Source: Marinoscillum sp. 108 (lineage in GTDB: Bacteria; Bacteroidota; Bacteroidia; Cytophagales; Cyclobacteriaceae). Taken from it: DNA of 64,000 bases. A model generated the notes under the pieces. It was not told the DNA's origin and searched no databases. It saw only the letters and a list, made by a program, of their open reading frames with translations. Where the stretch lies: the NCBI RefSeq assembly GCF_902506655.1, contig NZ_LR734808.1, positions 3,160,501 through 3,224,500 of the forward strand, read 5' to 3'. How positions within the stretch are numbered: the stretch's first letter is position 1; the number at the start of each line of letters is the position of its first letter. Shown here piece after piece: positions 25,890 to 35,067 of the stretch. The position numbers were made by a program, and so were the translations under genes.

Positions 25890-26351
25890 ATGAAAAAATG
25901 GATCAAACGTATCGCTTACTTTCTGCTTCTTGGATTAATCATCATTCAGTTCTTTCCTGGGGAGAAGCCAGCAGTGAGCACTGATAATCCCGGCGACATT
26001 CACAACGAAGTGCTGGTGAACCCCGAAGTAAGTGGTATCCTGAAAGCTGCATGTTACGATTGCCACTCCAACGAAACCAAATATCCCTGGTACGCCAGTG
26101 TGGCTCCTGTATCTTGGCTGGTCATTCACGATACTAACGAGGGCAGAGATGAACTGAACTTTTCGGAATGGGCTACTTACTCTGCCAAGCGGAAGCACCA
26201 CAAACTGGAAGAGGTGATAGAAATGGTGGAAGAGGGCGAAATGCCACTTGCCGTTTATAACATCACTCATCCCGAGGGAAGACTTACTGAAGCTCAAATA
26301 GAAGTATTGATCAGTTGGGCCAAAGCGCGAATGGAAGAAATTACTCTTTAG
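25890..26351 (+). CDS. Haem-binding domain protein (CxxCH)
   Basis: 153 residues with an N-terminal membrane anchor or signal (residues 7-23) and one c-type haem motif CYDCHSNE near residue 52, followed by TKYPWYASVAPVSWLVIHD, the hallmark of the Haem_bd family. Likely a periplasmic membrane-anchored monohaem protein matured by the Ccm system encoded at 59142-63614. The coding end overlaps the convergent terC-like gene by 11 bp. Confidence 0.85.
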   Translation: MKKWIKRIAYFLLLGLIIIQFFPGEKPAVSTDNPGDIHNEVLVNPEVSGILKAACYDCHSNETKYPWYASVAPVSWLVIHDTNEGRDELNFSEWATYSAKRKHHKLEEVIEMVEEGEMPLAVYNITHPEGRLTEAQIEVLISWAKARMEEITL

Positions 26352-27087
26352 GAGCGCTTATTCGCTTTCTCAGTTTTACAGGGTTTCTTTTCTTACGCAT
26401 CTTCATGTTGAGCATTTCCACTACCAGAGAGAAGAATACTGCAAAGTAGATATAGCCTTTGGGTACGTGGTAATGGAGCGCCTCAATCATCAGCATAAAA
26501 CCTATGAGGATCAGAAATGATAACGCCAATATCTCCAATGTGGGATGCTGGCCTATGAAATCACTGATTTTCTTAGAAAAGATCATCATAATGACGATGG
26601 AGATAACCACAGCAATGATCATGAGAAGGATTTCCTCTGTGAGCCCAATGGCAGTGAGGATGGAGTCAAACGAAAAGATGATGTCCAGCAGAATGATTTG
26701 AACGATGGTGCCCAGAAAGGACCGCACGGCTCGTTGGTTTTCATGGTCTTCTTCGCCTTCCATTTTATGATGGATTTCCAGGGTGCTTTTGAAGAGTAAA
26801 AAGAGTCCCCCGACGAGTAAAATGAGGTCTCTTCCGGAGATCTCAGTATTGAATACAGAGAATAGGGGCTCTGTAAAGGTAATGATCCAGGTGATTCCCA
26901 AAAGCAGCCCGATGCGAAACAACAGGGCCAGGGCCAATCCAAGTGTTCGTGCCTTCCCTTGCTTTTCCCTGGGGAGCTTATTGGTGACGATCGAGATAAA
27001 AATGATGTTGTCAATGCCCAGCACCACTTCTAAAAAGGTAAGGGTGAGGAGAGCGATCCATGCTTCTGGCTGAAGAAATATTTCCAT
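26341..27087 (-). CDS. TerC family integral membrane protein
   Basis: 248 residues with seven or so helices. The family motifs are FLEVVLGIDNIIFISIVTNK in helix 1 and IILLDIIFSFDSILTAIGL in the middle; the Asp residues in the two repeats are the conserved metal-site acids. TerC proteins are linked to tellurite resistance and, more recently, to manganese export during protein secretion. Single gene, convergent with the haem protein gene. Confidence 0.9.
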   Translation of the reverse strand: MEIFLQPEAWIALLTLTFLEVVLGIDNIIFISIVTNKLPREKQGKARTLGLALALLFRIGLLLGITWIITFTEPLFSVFNTEISGRDLILLVGGLFLLFKSTLEIHHKMEGEEDHENQRAVRSFLGTIVQIILLDIIFSFDSILTAIGLTEEILLMIIAVVISIVIMMIFSKKISDFIGQHPTLEILALSFLILIGFMLMIEALHYHVPKGYIYFAVFFSLVVEMLNMKMRKKRNPVKLRKRISAPKE

Positions 27088-27150
27088 GAAGGAAATTTAA
27101 TGAATCAGGAAAAACTGAGAGATCATTCTGTGAAAAATTCAGTCAGCCGG

Positions 27151-27870
27151 TTATTTAACTTCGCCTGAATCCAATACCACCTGATATTCCAGGCCAAGAG
27201 GGATGGCAAACCAGGTAGCGATAGGCACGCCATCGGCAGTGGCAGGATCCCATTCGGGCATTCCAGTCACCAGACCAATGATTTTTTCTTCCAATAGAGT
27301 ATGTTCCAGGGCATTCACGCTTATTTTAACAGGCCGGCCAGTTTGATCAATCATAAAATTAACGGTTGTTTTGGTGCTGGTCACGGGATACTCACCAGAC
27401 TTCAGGAGGTCATGAATGCCTGTGTTGAAGTAAGCATATAGACTGTCCATTCCCACTGCAGGGTATGCCCGTGTGTACTCAGTAGGTGTGAAAGTCTCTT
27501 TGTCTTCCTTCCTTTCCAGCTCATTTTCAGGCTTCTCGTTGGCTGCTGGAATCGCCAGCTCGGTCTTAGAAATTCGTTGGGAATTAGCGGGGATTTCCAC
27601 CATGCTTATGGGAGACAAGAAAGGGCCGATCTCCGACGAAAGAGGTGCTGTATGAATGTTCGGAGTTGGGGACTCTGTTTCAGGCAGATTAAAGAGGATT
27701 ATGGTGAGTACTCCTATTCCCATAATGGATGCGGTGGATGCTTGGCGCCAGATCTTCACAGTAAACTTTCGCTGCTGCGCCCGACGAACCAGTCGGTCGA
27801 AATCTTTGGAGGAATCGGAAATAAATACCGGTTCTTCAGGGTTCCATATGATTTTCCTGTCATTGCTCAT
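27151..27870 (-). CDS. Membrane protein with TonB-C-like domain, putative anti-sigma partner
   Basis: 239 residues. A cytoplasmic segment (1-43) is followed by one membrane helix (about 44-62), a flexible periplasmic linker and a C-terminal domain (about 160-235) that follows the TonB C-terminal pattern: VNFMIDQTGRPVKISVNA, then MPEWDPATADGVPIATWF and a final strand. It overlaps the ECF sigma gene by 4 bp (ATGA), the usual arrangement for an anti-sigma factor. No zinc HxxxCxxC anti-sigma motif is visible in the cytoplasmic part. The TonB-like part may sense or contact an envelope partner. Role is inferred from context. Confidence 0.7.
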   Translation of the reverse strand: MSNDRKIIWNPEEPVFISDSSKDFDRLVRRAQQRKFTVKIWRQASTASIMGIGVLTIILFNLPETESPTPNIHTAPLSSEIGPFLSPISMVEIPANSQRISKTELAIPAANEKPENELERKEDKETFTPTEYTRAYPAVGMDSLYAYFNTGIHDLLKSGEYPVTSTKTTVNFMIDQTGRPVKISVNALEHTLLEEKIIGLVTGMPEWDPATADGVPIATWFAIPLGLEYQVVLDSGEVK

Positions 27871-28403
27871 GCCTTCTCCATTAGTTCTGTTCTTAGTTTT
27901 TCCAGCAGCCTGTACGTCCTCTTTTTAGCGTTTTCATGGCTCATGCCGAGTACCTGCCCTACTTCTTCAAATTTCAGACCCTGATAAAACCTGAGTTCCA
28001 GCAGGGTGAGGTCTTTTTCCTTTTGTTGGAGGAGTATTTTTTCCAGCCGCTCAAGCACTTCATGATCTCCAGGCAGTTCAAAAAGATGAAGAGGTTCTAC
28101 TAAGGTCTTCCTGTCAAATAGGTAATTTTCTTTTTGAGTTTTCCTAAAATGCATTCTGATTTCGTTCAGTGCTATTTTATAGAGCCAAGGAGAGATGGAA
28201 TGCCCTGAGGGCCGGAAAAGGTTAATTTTGGTCAGTGCTTTGAAGAAGACATCTGAGGTGATTTCTTCAGCCAGGGTGGTATTCCCTATTTTCTTTGCCA
28301 CGTACCCAAGGATTTGGCCATAGTATTTTTGGTAAAGGGGCCGGAAAGCTCCTGGCTCCTTTTTGCTGGCTTCTATCAACGCTAATTCTTCTTCCCTGGT
28401 CAT
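27867..28403 (-). CDS. ECF-type RNA polymerase sigma factor
   Basis: 178 residues with sigma region 2 (FRPLYQKYYGQILGYVAKKI, ISPWLYKIALNEIRMHFRK) and region 4 (LLELRFYQGLKFEEVGQVLG, a helix-turn-helix). Lacks regions 1 and 3, as ECF sigmas do. It sits between a lipoprotein gene 9 bp upstream and a membrane partner overlapping downstream, which suggests an envelope-signal regulon. Target promoters cannot be told. Confidence 0.92.
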   Translation of the reverse strand: MTREEELALIEASKKEPGAFRPLYQKYYGQILGYVAKKIGNTTLAEEITSDVFFKALTKINLFRPSGHSISPWLYKIALNEIRMHFRKTQKENYLFDRKTLVEPLHLFELPGDHEVLERLEKILLQQKEKDLTLLELRFYQGLKFEEVGQVLGMSHENAKKRTYRLLEKLRTELMEKA

Positions 28404-28412
28404 GTCAGGAGC

Positions 28413-28922
28413 TTATTGATCCCTGTTGAGAAAGTAAATATCGGAGAAAAAATAGCTGGAGTCCTCGTTGTAAAACTCATTGGTGAGGGAGAGATGATCA
28501 GAATCAGACCAATTGATTTGAAAAATACCATAGATCAAAGTGTTGGGCCCTAAGTCGATGGCGAAGGTGACCGAATCCAGCGTTTCGTAGGAATACTTAC
28601 CATAGAGGTTGTCTGGTGCATTTTCATTGTAGAAAAAGACGGAGTCTGAGGTACACTCCATTCGGGATATCCAAAATGCATTGATGGAGGTATAGCTCTC
28701 CACGCTGCATTGATTCTCGGGCAGCTGACAGAATGTGTGTTGCTCTGAGGTGGTAGTCCAATCACCCTGAATAGAGTAATCGGCAGTTTCAGGGTCCTCG
28801 GTGCCATTTTCGGAAGTAGTATCCACTTCCTGTTCGGCGGGTGTTTGGTTGGGGACAGGGGTGTCACTCTCGGTGCACGCATAAAGCAGAAATAGGGAGG
28901 CAATGAATAAAACGGTTCTCAT
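28413..28922 (-). CDS. Lipoprotein of unknown function, first gene of the sigma operon
   Basis: 169 residues. The signal SLFLLYACTES places the lipidated Cys at residue 16. An acidic Thr/Glu/Pro linker (about 20-50) is followed by a beta-rich domain with two Cys (CQLPENQC) and a third in MECTSDSV, resembling lipocalin-like lipoproteins only in general character. The location just before the ECF sigma gene suggests a role upstream in the same signal pathway or co-regulation. Confidence 0.72.
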   Translation of the reverse strand: MRTVLFIASLFLLYACTESDTPVPNQTPAEQEVDTTSENGTEDPETADYSIQGDWTTTSEQHTFCQLPENQCSVESYTSINAFWISRMECTSDSVFFYNENAPDNLYGKYSYETLDSVTFAIDLGPNTLIYGIFQINWSDSDHLSLTNEFYNEDSSYFFSDIYFLNRDQ

Positions 28923-28988
28923 AGGGTTCGGTTTTTGAATTGTTTAACCTTACAATGCCACCATTGTAGAAAAGGGACATTCTGAAAC

Positions 28989-29018
28989 AAAAAAAAGGCG
29001 ACCATTGGTCACCTTTGA
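28989..29018 (-). terminator. metK terminator
   Basis: On the minus strand GGTGACC, loop AAT, GGTCGCC and eight or more T. Located 28 bp after the metK stop. Confidence 0.88.
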
Positions 29019-29045
29019 ATTATTTAAAGCGCTTTAGTAAAGTCT

Positions 29046-30299
29046 TTATAGAGCAAATGCTGCCTTCACCTTATCTATATAGTCTAGTTTTTCCCAGGTA
29101 AAAGTTTCAAAAGTCATGGACTTGGTTTCGCCCTCACCATTGGTGAAACTTCGTGTCACCGTCTCAGACTTTCTTCCCATATGTCCATATGCCGCAGCAT
29201 CCAGATACATGGGGGTTCTAAGTTTCAGTCGGGTCTCTATTCCATATGGCGTCATATCAAAGATCTCTTCTACTTTTCTGGCAATCTCTCCGTCCGTAAG
29301 ACTCACATTGGAGGTGCCGTAGGTATCAATGAAAATACCCATAGGCTCCACAACGCCTATGGCATATGAAACCTGCACCAATACTTCTTTACATACTCCC
29401 GCCGCTACCAGGTTTTTGGCGATGTGTCGGGTAGCATAGGCAGCAGATCTGTCTACTTTAGAGGGGTCTTTGCCTGAGAAGGCTCCTCCTCCATGTGCGC
29501 CCTTTCCACCATAAGTATCCACGATGATTTTACGGCCTGTGAGGCCTGCATCACCGTGAGGACCGCCGATTACGAATTTCCCGGTAGGATTGATGTGGTA
29601 TTTGATGTCATCAGTAAATAGTTTCTGCAATTCCGGGCTGAGCTGGGCTTTCACCCTCGGGATAAGAATGCTGATAATGTCTTTTTTGATTTTCTCCAGC
29701 ATTTTGGACTCTTCATCAAAATCGTCGTGCTGTGTAGAAACCACTATAGCCACTATTTTCACTGGCTGATTGTCGTCAGAATATTCGATAGTCACCTGCG
29801 ACTTTGCATCCGGACGCAGGTAGGTGATTTCGTCGTTGGCTCTTCTCAGTGCCGCAAGCTCCCTCAGAATGCGATGAGAAATGTCCAGAGCCAAAGGCAT
29901 ATAATTCTCTGTCTCATCAGTGGCATAGCCAAACATCATGCCCTGATCGCCTGCACCTTGTAGCTTGGGGTCCTGTCTGTCTACCCCCTGATTGATGTCC
30001 GGAGACTGCTCATGGATGGAAGATAGAATACCACATGAGTTGGCTTCAAACATGTATTCAGACTTGGTATAGCCTATTTTCCTGATGACATCCCGCGCAA
30101 GCTGCTGTACATCCAGATAGGTTTTGGATTTTACCTCCCCGGCCAGCACTACCTGTCCGGTAGTTACCAGCGTTTCGCAGGCTACTTTGGATTGCGGGTC
30201 AAAAGCCAAAAAATGATCGACTAGCGCATCAGAAATCTGATCAGCAATTTTGTCCGGGTGCCCTTCAGACACGGACTCAGAGGTAAATAGGTATGACAT
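29046..30299 (-). CDS. metK: S-adenosylmethionine synthetase
   Basis: 417 residues; makes SAM from methionine and ATP. All family motifs are intact: [48 protein letters not shown] and the P-loop-like [19 protein letters not shown]. Slightly longer than the common 385-400 residues because of an insert around residues 180-210, as in many Bacteroidota. Leader is only about 20 bases from the -7 box, leaving no room for a SAM riboswitch. Confidence 0.97.
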   Translation of the reverse strand: MSYLFTSESVSEGHPDKIADQISDALVDHFLAFDPQSKVACETLVTTGQVVLAGEVKSKTYLDVQQLARDVIRKIGYTKSEYMFEANSCGILSSIHEQSPDINQGVDRQDPKLQGAGDQGMMFGYATDETENYMPLALDISHRILRELAALRRANDEITYLRPDAKSQVTIEYSDDNQPVKIVAIVVSTQHDDFDEESKMLEKIKKDIISILIPRVKAQLSPELQKLFTDDIKYHINPTGKFVIGGPHGDAGLTGRKIIVDTYGGKGAHGGGAFSGKDPSKVDRSAAYATRHIAKNLVAAGVCKEVLVQVSYAIGVVEPMGIFIDTYGTSNVSLTDGEIARKVEEIFDMTPYGIETRLKLRTPMYLDAAAYGHMGRKSETVTRSFTNGEGETKSMTFETFTWEKLDYIDKVKAAFAL

Positions 30300-30322
30300 A
30301 AATCTATTTTCTTAAAAGGGAG

Positions 30323-30330
30323 CAAATTTA
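30323..30330 (-). promoter_or_regulatory. Bacteroidota -7 box before metK
   Basis: TAAATTTG on the minus strand, 23 bp upstream of the ATG. A CTG 18 bases further upstream is a weak -33. Confidence 0.5.
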
Positions 30331-30357
30331 GGATTTTCAGCGAATTATCAGAAGGTT

Positions 30358-31071
30358 TTAGGAGAAATGACCAATGCTGAACACAGACGGTATTTTGTGC
30401 AAATCTTTTTTCTGTTTTCTCCAGGCCGCAATGGTTTGTGTTTTGATAAATTCATGCTGTCCAAATATATCTGCAGCAATGTTCAAATTGACATGGTGAG
30501 AAAGGGTGTCTACGAGATCGGATATCAGGCTCATGTTACGAAAGGGTGTCTCCATAAATACCTGTGTGTACCCGGTGGAGGTCAGCTGCTGTTCCAGATT
30601 TTTAATGGCTTTCAGCCGCTCAGCCTTTTGAATCGGCAAATAGCCATGAAAAGTGAACTGCTGACCGCTGAATCCTGAGCTGGTCACCGCTGTTTGAATG
30701 GATGAGGCGCCCGGAAGTGGAATGACCCGCAGGCCATTTCGATGAGCAAAAGTCACCGCTAGTTGACCTGGATCGGCCAGCCCGGGAAGCCCGGCTTCAG
30801 AGATCACGCCAACGTCTTTTCCTGCTATGACAGGAGCCATATATTGGCTGATTTCGGCAGGGGTTGATTTCTTATCCAGTACCTCAAATTCTAAAGTGCT
30901 GATGTCCAAACCAAGTTTCAGACTGCTGATAAACCTGCGGGCTGTCCGCACATTCTCTACCAGGAAGTAGTCGGTGTTTTTGATCACGTCCAGCACCAAT
31001 GGAGCCAAAAATGAAGCCTCATGGTGATCTGAGAGGTATGTGGGGATAAGAAAAACGGAGCCTTTTTGCAT
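30358..31071 (-). CDS. RsmI-like SAM-dependent methyltransferase
   Basis: 237 residues with the tetrapyrrole-methylase fold used by RsmI (16S rRNA C1402 2'-O-methylation): VFLIPTYLSDHHE at the start, VGVISEAGLPGLADPG, and VIPLPGASSIQTAVTSSGFS with the typical PGxS(A/S)xxxA loop. An in-frame upstream extension exists, but the ATG at 31071 starts at the conserved sequence and follows the hydrolase stop by 8 bp. It lacks the C-terminal part of long RsmI proteins, so it may be a lineage paralogue. Confidence 0.85.
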   Translation of the reverse strand: MQKGSVFLIPTYLSDHHEASFLAPLVLDVIKNTDYFLVENVRTARRFISSLKLGLDISTLEFEVLDKKSTPAEISQYMAPVIAGKDVGVISEAGLPGLADPGQLAVTFAHRNGLRVIPLPGASSIQTAVTSSGFSGQQFTFHGYLPIQKAERLKAIKNLEQQLTSTGYTQVFMETPFRNMSLISDLVDTLSHHVNLNIAADIFGQHEFIKTQTIAAWRKQKKDLHKIPSVFSIGHFS

Positions 31072-31079
31072 GAATATTT

Positions 31080-31844
31080 TTATTGTTGAAGAAATGCTAA
31101 TACCAGTGTTTTCAGTTCCTCTGGCTTTTCGGCGTGTACCCAATGTCCGGCACCCTCGACCATCCGTATACGTGCCTGAGGAAAATGATTCTGGATCGTC
31201 TGATGATCTTTTTGCTGAATGTAGTCACTCTTGGATCCTCCGATAAAGAGGGTTTTTTTATCGAAGGTTTGTCCCTCAGTAAGGCCGCTGCCTAACGTTT
31301 CTATGTTTTGTTCTATGGCCTGCAGGTTGATTTTCCAGGCAAATTGATTCTCCTCGTTTCTGGTGAGGTTTTTCAGGATGAACTGCCTTACCCCGAACTC
31401 TTTTACTTTCTTGGCCATCTGCTGATCGGCTTCCTTGCGACTTTCAATGCGTTGGAGATCGATAGAATGAAAGCCTTCGAATATTTGCTGGTGATGCGGG
31501 GGGTAATAGATTGGTGCAATGTCCACTACAATCAATTTTTCAATCCGCTCGGGAAAGGTCACAGCAAAATTCATAGCTGTTTTCCCACCCATAGAATGCC
31601 CTAAAATATCGATGGTATTGAGCCCTTCGTTGTCCATGAGTTTCTGCAGGTCAGATACCATTGCCTCGTAACTCATCTCGCTGCTGTGCGGAGAGTTTCC
31701 ATGGTTTCTTTGGTCGATCAGGTAGACGGTGTAGTATTCGGCAAACTCCTTCCCTAGTGTTTGCCAGTTGTCAGAGGAGCCAAATACTCCATGTAAAATA
31801 AAGAGCGGGGATCCGGATCCCAGCTTTCTGTAGTTTAATTTCAT
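31080..31844 (-). CDS. Alpha/beta hydrolase, YbfF-like esterase
   Basis: 254 residues with FILHGVFGSSDNWQTLGK (oxyanion hole), DQRNHGNSPHS, nucleophile GHSMGGKTAM and the C-terminal His in GAGHWVHAEKPEEL. This motif set matches the YbfF/acyl-CoA-esterase-like group. Middle gene of pdxJ - hydrolase - methyltransferase, 14 bp after pdxJ. Physiological substrate unknown. Confidence 0.88.
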   Translation of the reverse strand: MKLNYRKLGSGSPLFILHGVFGSSDNWQTLGKEFAEYYTVYLIDQRNHGNSPHSSEMSYEAMVSDLQKLMDNEGLNTIDILGHSMGGKTAMNFAVTFPERIEKLIVVDIAPIYYPPHHQQIFEGFHSIDLQRIESRKEADQQMAKKVKEFGVRQFILKNLTRNEENQFAWKINLQAIEQNIETLGSGLTEGQTFDKKTLFIGGSKSDYIQQKDHQTIQNHFPQARIRMVEGAGHWVHAEKPEELKTLVLAFLQQ

Positions 31845-31858
31845 AGTCTATTCTTAAC

Positions 31859-32572
31859 TCATTGTATCTGTCGGAGATACATCTGAATGGTGTTTTCTAA
31901 TCCATAGTATAAAGCATCACAGACGAGCGCATGCCCAATAGAGACTTCATCCAGGAAGGGAATGTTTGTTTTTAAGAATTTGAGATTGTTCAAATCCAGA
32001 TCATGCCCGGCATTCAAACCCAGGCCAAGTTTCTGAGCTGTCTGAGCTGCCATTACATAATCGGCGATGGCCCCGGCTTTATCTTCGGCAAATCCCGAAG
32101 CATAAGGTTCGGTATAAAGTTCTATTCTATCGGCACCTATTGCCTTGGCACCTTCCACCATTTTAATGTCCGGATCCACAAAGACAGATGTACGCACTCC
32201 CCACCCTTTGATGGTGCTGATCATATCAGTAAGCTGCTTTTGATGCTGAATGGTATCCCACCCGGCATTGGAAGTAAGTACATCGGGACCGTCCGGCACC
32301 AGCGTGGCCTGAGCCGGGCGCACTTTTTCGATAATTTCCATATACCTGGCATCCGGGTATCCTTCTATGTTAAATTCCGTTTTCACAACCTTGGCCAGCT
32401 GCATGACGTCATCGTATCGGATGTGTCGCTCGTCTGGTCGCGGGTGCACGGTGATGCCCTGAGCGCCAAAACGCTCACAGTCAAGAGCTACCTGTATTAC
32501 GTCAGGATTATTACCCCCCCGAGCGTTGCGAAGGGTTGCAATTTTGTTGATGTTTACGCTAAGTTTGGTCAT
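31859..32572 (-). CDS. pdxJ: Pyridoxine 5'-phosphate synthase
   Basis: 237-residue TIM-barrel enzyme that condenses deoxyxylulose 5-phosphate with 1-amino-acetone-3-phosphate to give pyridoxine 5'-phosphate. Conserved stretches: [36 protein letters not shown] (the family has NxE here), [10 protein letters not shown] and [11 protein letters not shown]. Divergent from yqeY across 47 bp. Confidence 0.95.
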   Translation of the reverse strand: MTKLSVNINKIATLRNARGGNNPDVIQVALDCERFGAQGITVHPRPDERHIRYDDVMQLAKVVKTEFNIEGYPDARYMEIIEKVRPAQATLVPDGPDVLTSNAGWDTIQHQKQLTDMISTIKGWGVRTSVFVDPDIKMVEGAKAIGADRIELYTEPYASGFAEDKAGAIADYVMAAQTAQKLGLGLNAGHDLDLNNLKFLKTNIPFLDEVSIGHALVCDALYYGLENTIQMYLRQIQ

Positions 32573-32619
32573 AGTTGTTACACTGAATCCGTAGCAAATT
32601 TGTTTATAAAAAATAGATT

Positions 32620-33069
32620 ATGAGTTTAAAAACGAAAATAGAAGCCGAAATAAAGCAGGCCATGTTGAATAAGGACAAGGCAAGACTAACCCCTCTCCGT
32701 GCTATCAAGGCGCTTATTCTTTTGGCCGAATCGGAAAAAGGAGGCGGTGACGAAATGTCTGAGGAGGTGGAGCTGAAACTGCTGACCAAGGCTGCTAAAC
32801 AACGAAAGGACTCATTGGCCATTTATCGTGAGCAAAACAGAGAGGACCTTGCGGCTAAAGAAGAGAGTGAACTGGCAGTAATAGAAGAGTTTTTGCCTAA
32901 GCAAATGACCGAAGAAGAATTGGAGCAAGCGCTTAAAGAGATCATCACCCAGGTGGGAGCTTCCGGTCCTCAGGACATGGGCAAGGTGATGGGAGTGGCT
33001 ACTAAAAAGTTTGCCGGAGTGGCTGATGGAAAGACAGTGTCAATGTTGACAAAGAAGTTATTGAGTTAA
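32620..33069 (+). CDS. GatB/YqeY domain protein
   Basis: 149 residues, the normal length for YqeY: MSLKTKIEAEIKQAMLNKDK, TPLRAIKALILLAE, and the GatB-tail-like region FLPKQMTEEELEQAL plus MGKVMGVATKKFAGVADGKT. Related to the tRNA-binding tail of GatB; cellular role poorly known. It leads a plus-strand run with cvpA 3 bp downstream. Confidence 0.93.
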   Translation: MSLKTKIEAEIKQAMLNKDKARLTPLRAIKALILLAESEKGGGDEMSEEVELKLLTKAAKQRKDSLAIYREQNREDLAAKEESELAVIEEFLPKQMTEEELEQALKEIITQVGASGPQDMGKVMGVATKKFAGVADGKTVSMLTKKLLS

Positions 33070-33072
33070 ACA

Positions 33073-33618
33073 GTGAATTATCTAGACATTTTTTTTCTGG
33101 TGGTGTTCATTATCGGTGGCATTAAAGGCTACATGAAGGGCTTTATTATTGAGATATTCTCTTTTGTTGCCTTTTTTGTCGGTTTGTTTGTGGCGATTGA
33201 ACTTACCATACCTGTGGCCAATCGTTTTTTTGATTCAAGTGATTATTATCAATTGCTGACTGTGGGCGTTTTTGTGGCTTTATTTTTGGTAGCCGTGCTG
33301 TTGATCAATCTGGCTGCTAAAGTCATAAAGAAGGCTGTGGATCTTACTTTTATGGGATTCCTCGACAACCTATTGGGAGCACTGGCCGGAATCTTCAAAT
33401 GGGCTTTTATTGTGAGTGTTTTCTTTTGGGTATTTGATTCCATAGGGGTGCACCTCCCATCCGGACAGTCAGACGGATCGCTTATTTTTCCGTATATAGA
33501 GAGCATTGGCCCGAAAACCTTTGAGTGGATTTCGAAAGTGCTTCCTTTTATGGAGGACATGATTGATTCATTGAAAAATATTGGTGAGAAAGGGAAGGCA
33601 GTTTATACCTTTTTGTAA
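33073..33618 (+). CDS. cvpA: CvpA family membrane protein
   Basis: 181 residues, four membrane helices, starting NYLDIFFLVVFIIGGIKGYM with the family's D-x6-G-x3-G spacing and a small-residue fourth segment FLDNLLGALAGIFKW. GTG start 3 bp after yqeY. CvpA is linked to colicin V production in E. coli and more broadly to envelope integrity. Confidence 0.88.
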   Translation: MNYLDIFFLVVFIIGGIKGYMKGFIIEIFSFVAFFVGLFVAIELTIPVANRFFDSSDYYQLLTVGVFVALFLVAVLLINLAAKVIKKAVDLTFMGFLDNLLGALAGIFKWAFIVSVFFWVFDSIGVHLPSGQSDGSLIFPYIESIGPKTFEWISKVLPFMEDMIDSLKNIGEKGKAVYTFL

Positions 33619-33641
33619 ATTCTTTTGTTTATTTATACAAG

Positions 33642-34400
33642 ATGCATATTAAAGAACAAGACGGTTTTAGGTTTATAGATGAAGGAGAAGGAGAAGTCTT
33701 GCTGCTGCTGCATGGGCTTTTCGGGGCTCTGAGCAATTGGGATGGGGTGGTTCAGCGATTCTCTTCCAATTACAGGGTGATGATTCCCCTGCTTCCTATA
33801 TATACCATGCCAGTCAGAGAGGCTGGGCTGGATACCCTCAATAAGTTTGTGGAGGATTTCGTGGAGAAACAAAACTTGAGCGGTCTCAATATCATTGGAA
33901 ACTCACTCGGGGGCCACATTGGTTTGATTTTTACTCTGAAGAACCAGGAGAAAGTCAATTCACTGATCCTTACCGGGAGTTCGGGTTTGTTTGAAAACTC
34001 TATGGGAGGATCTTATCCGAAAAGAGGATCTTACGAATACATTCAGGAGCGGGTGGCGTATACTTTTTACGACCCAAAGACCGCTACTAAAGAGTTGGTG
34101 GATGAGGTGTTTGAAACGACCAAAAGCATTCCCAAAGCCTTGCGGATTGTGGCTATTGCCAAATCGGCTCAGCGTCACAACATGGCGGATGATATTCCGA
34201 ACATAAAAGTGCCCACTTTGTTGATATGGGGACTGAATGACACCATTACACCGCCTTATGTTGGCCATGAGTTTGATCGATTGATTCCGAATACTACTTT
34301 GAGGTTCATCGATAAGTGCTGTCACGCACCGATGATGGAGCGTCCAGAGGAGTTTAATGAGATTTTAGAAACATTTTTGATGAAAGAAGTGGCCGTATGA
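33642..34400 (+). CDS. Alpha/beta hydrolase
   Basis: 252 residues with LLLLHGLFGALSNWDGVV, the nucleophile elbow GNSLGGHIG, the acid in WGLNDTITPP and the His in KCCHAPMMERPEEF, so the triad is complete. Substrate unknown. The 3' end overlaps the CBS gene by 4 bp (ATGA), giving translational coupling. Neighbouring CBS, nadK and uppS suggest a housekeeping role. Confidence 0.88.
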   Translation: MHIKEQDGFRFIDEGEGEVLLLLHGLFGALSNWDGVVQRFSSNYRVMIPLLPIYTMPVREAGLDTLNKFVEDFVEKQNLSGLNIIGNSLGGHIGLIFTLKNQEKVNSLILTGSSGLFENSMGGSYPKRGSYEYIQERVAYTFYDPKTATKELVDEVFETTKSIPKALRIVAIAKSAQRHNMADDIPNIKVPTLLIWGLNDTITPPYVGHEFDRLIPNTTLRFIDKCCHAPMMERPEEFNEILETFLMKEVAV

Positions 34401-35062
34401 TTGCCAAAGACCTGATAAACTATATGATTCCACCACTGAAGCCTCAGGATGAGATATCCAAGGCCAAGCAGTGGATGGATGAGTTGCGCTTATCAGAGTT
34501 GCCAGTGGTGGAAGGTGGTCTTTTTCTCGGATTGATTGATGAGGAGCTGCTGCTCAATGATGAATTGAGGTATCCGGCAGTGGGAGATTATCCTCTGGTA
34601 GGCCAGCAGTGTATGGTTCATGCTGGAAATCACTATTATGACGTACTCAAAACTTCAGGGTTGGAGGGCTTCAGGATAGTGGCGGTGATTGACGAACTCA
34701 ATCAATACCTGGGAGTGGTGTCTATAGAAGATGTGGTGGAGGCCTTCGCTCAAAACTCCTCAGTGAATACCCCCGGTGCCATTCTCGGCTTACGTCTGAA
34801 GTTGCATGATTACTCCCTTGCGGAGATTAGCCGAATCATAGAATCTAACGAAGCGAAGATTCTGAGCAGTTACCTCAGCCCGCACTCCATAGAACCAGGA
34901 GAGCTCAACCTCACCCTCAAAATCAATAAAGAAGAAATTACCCATATTGTGGCTTCATTGGAGCAGCATGGCTTTTTCGTGGAGAATTCCTACAATATGC
35001 GAGACTCCAGCTACGAGGAGAAAGAGCGCATTGATATTTTGATGAAGTACCTAAAAATATAG
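34397..35062 (+). CDS. CBS-domain protein
   Basis: 221 residues. An N-terminal CBS pair (about 1-125) includes LSELPVVEGGLFLGLIDEEL and FRIVAVIDELNQYLGVVSIED, and an ACT-like C-terminal domain follows (LRLKLHDYSLAEISRIIE). CBS pairs usually bind adenosine nucleotides. The gene is coupled to the hydrolase upstream and is 5 bp before nadK, consistent with a nucleotide-sensing role; this is inference. Confidence 0.85.
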   Translation: MIAKDLINYMIPPLKPQDEISKAKQWMDELRLSELPVVEGGLFLGLIDEELLLNDELRYPAVGDYPLVGQQCMVHAGNHYYDVLKTSGLEGFRIVAVIDELNQYLGVVSIEDVVEAFAQNSSVNTPGAILGLRLKLHDYSLAEISRIIESNEAKILSSYLSPHSIEPGELNLTLKINKEEITHIVASLEQHGFFVENSYNMRDSSYEEKERIDILMKYLKI

Positions 35063-35067
35063 ATGGC

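Noticed and set aside
27151-27870. Plain TonB energy transducer
   Set aside because: The protein has a long cytoplasmic segment, lacks the Pro-rich spacer of a classical TonB and overlaps an ECF sigma gene, so an anti-sigma-like role fits better. The TonB-C-like domain is kept in the description.
30300-30357. SAM riboswitch before metK
   Set aside because: The -7 box is only 23 bp from the start codon, so there is no room for an aptamer, and no SAM-type stem structure is seen.
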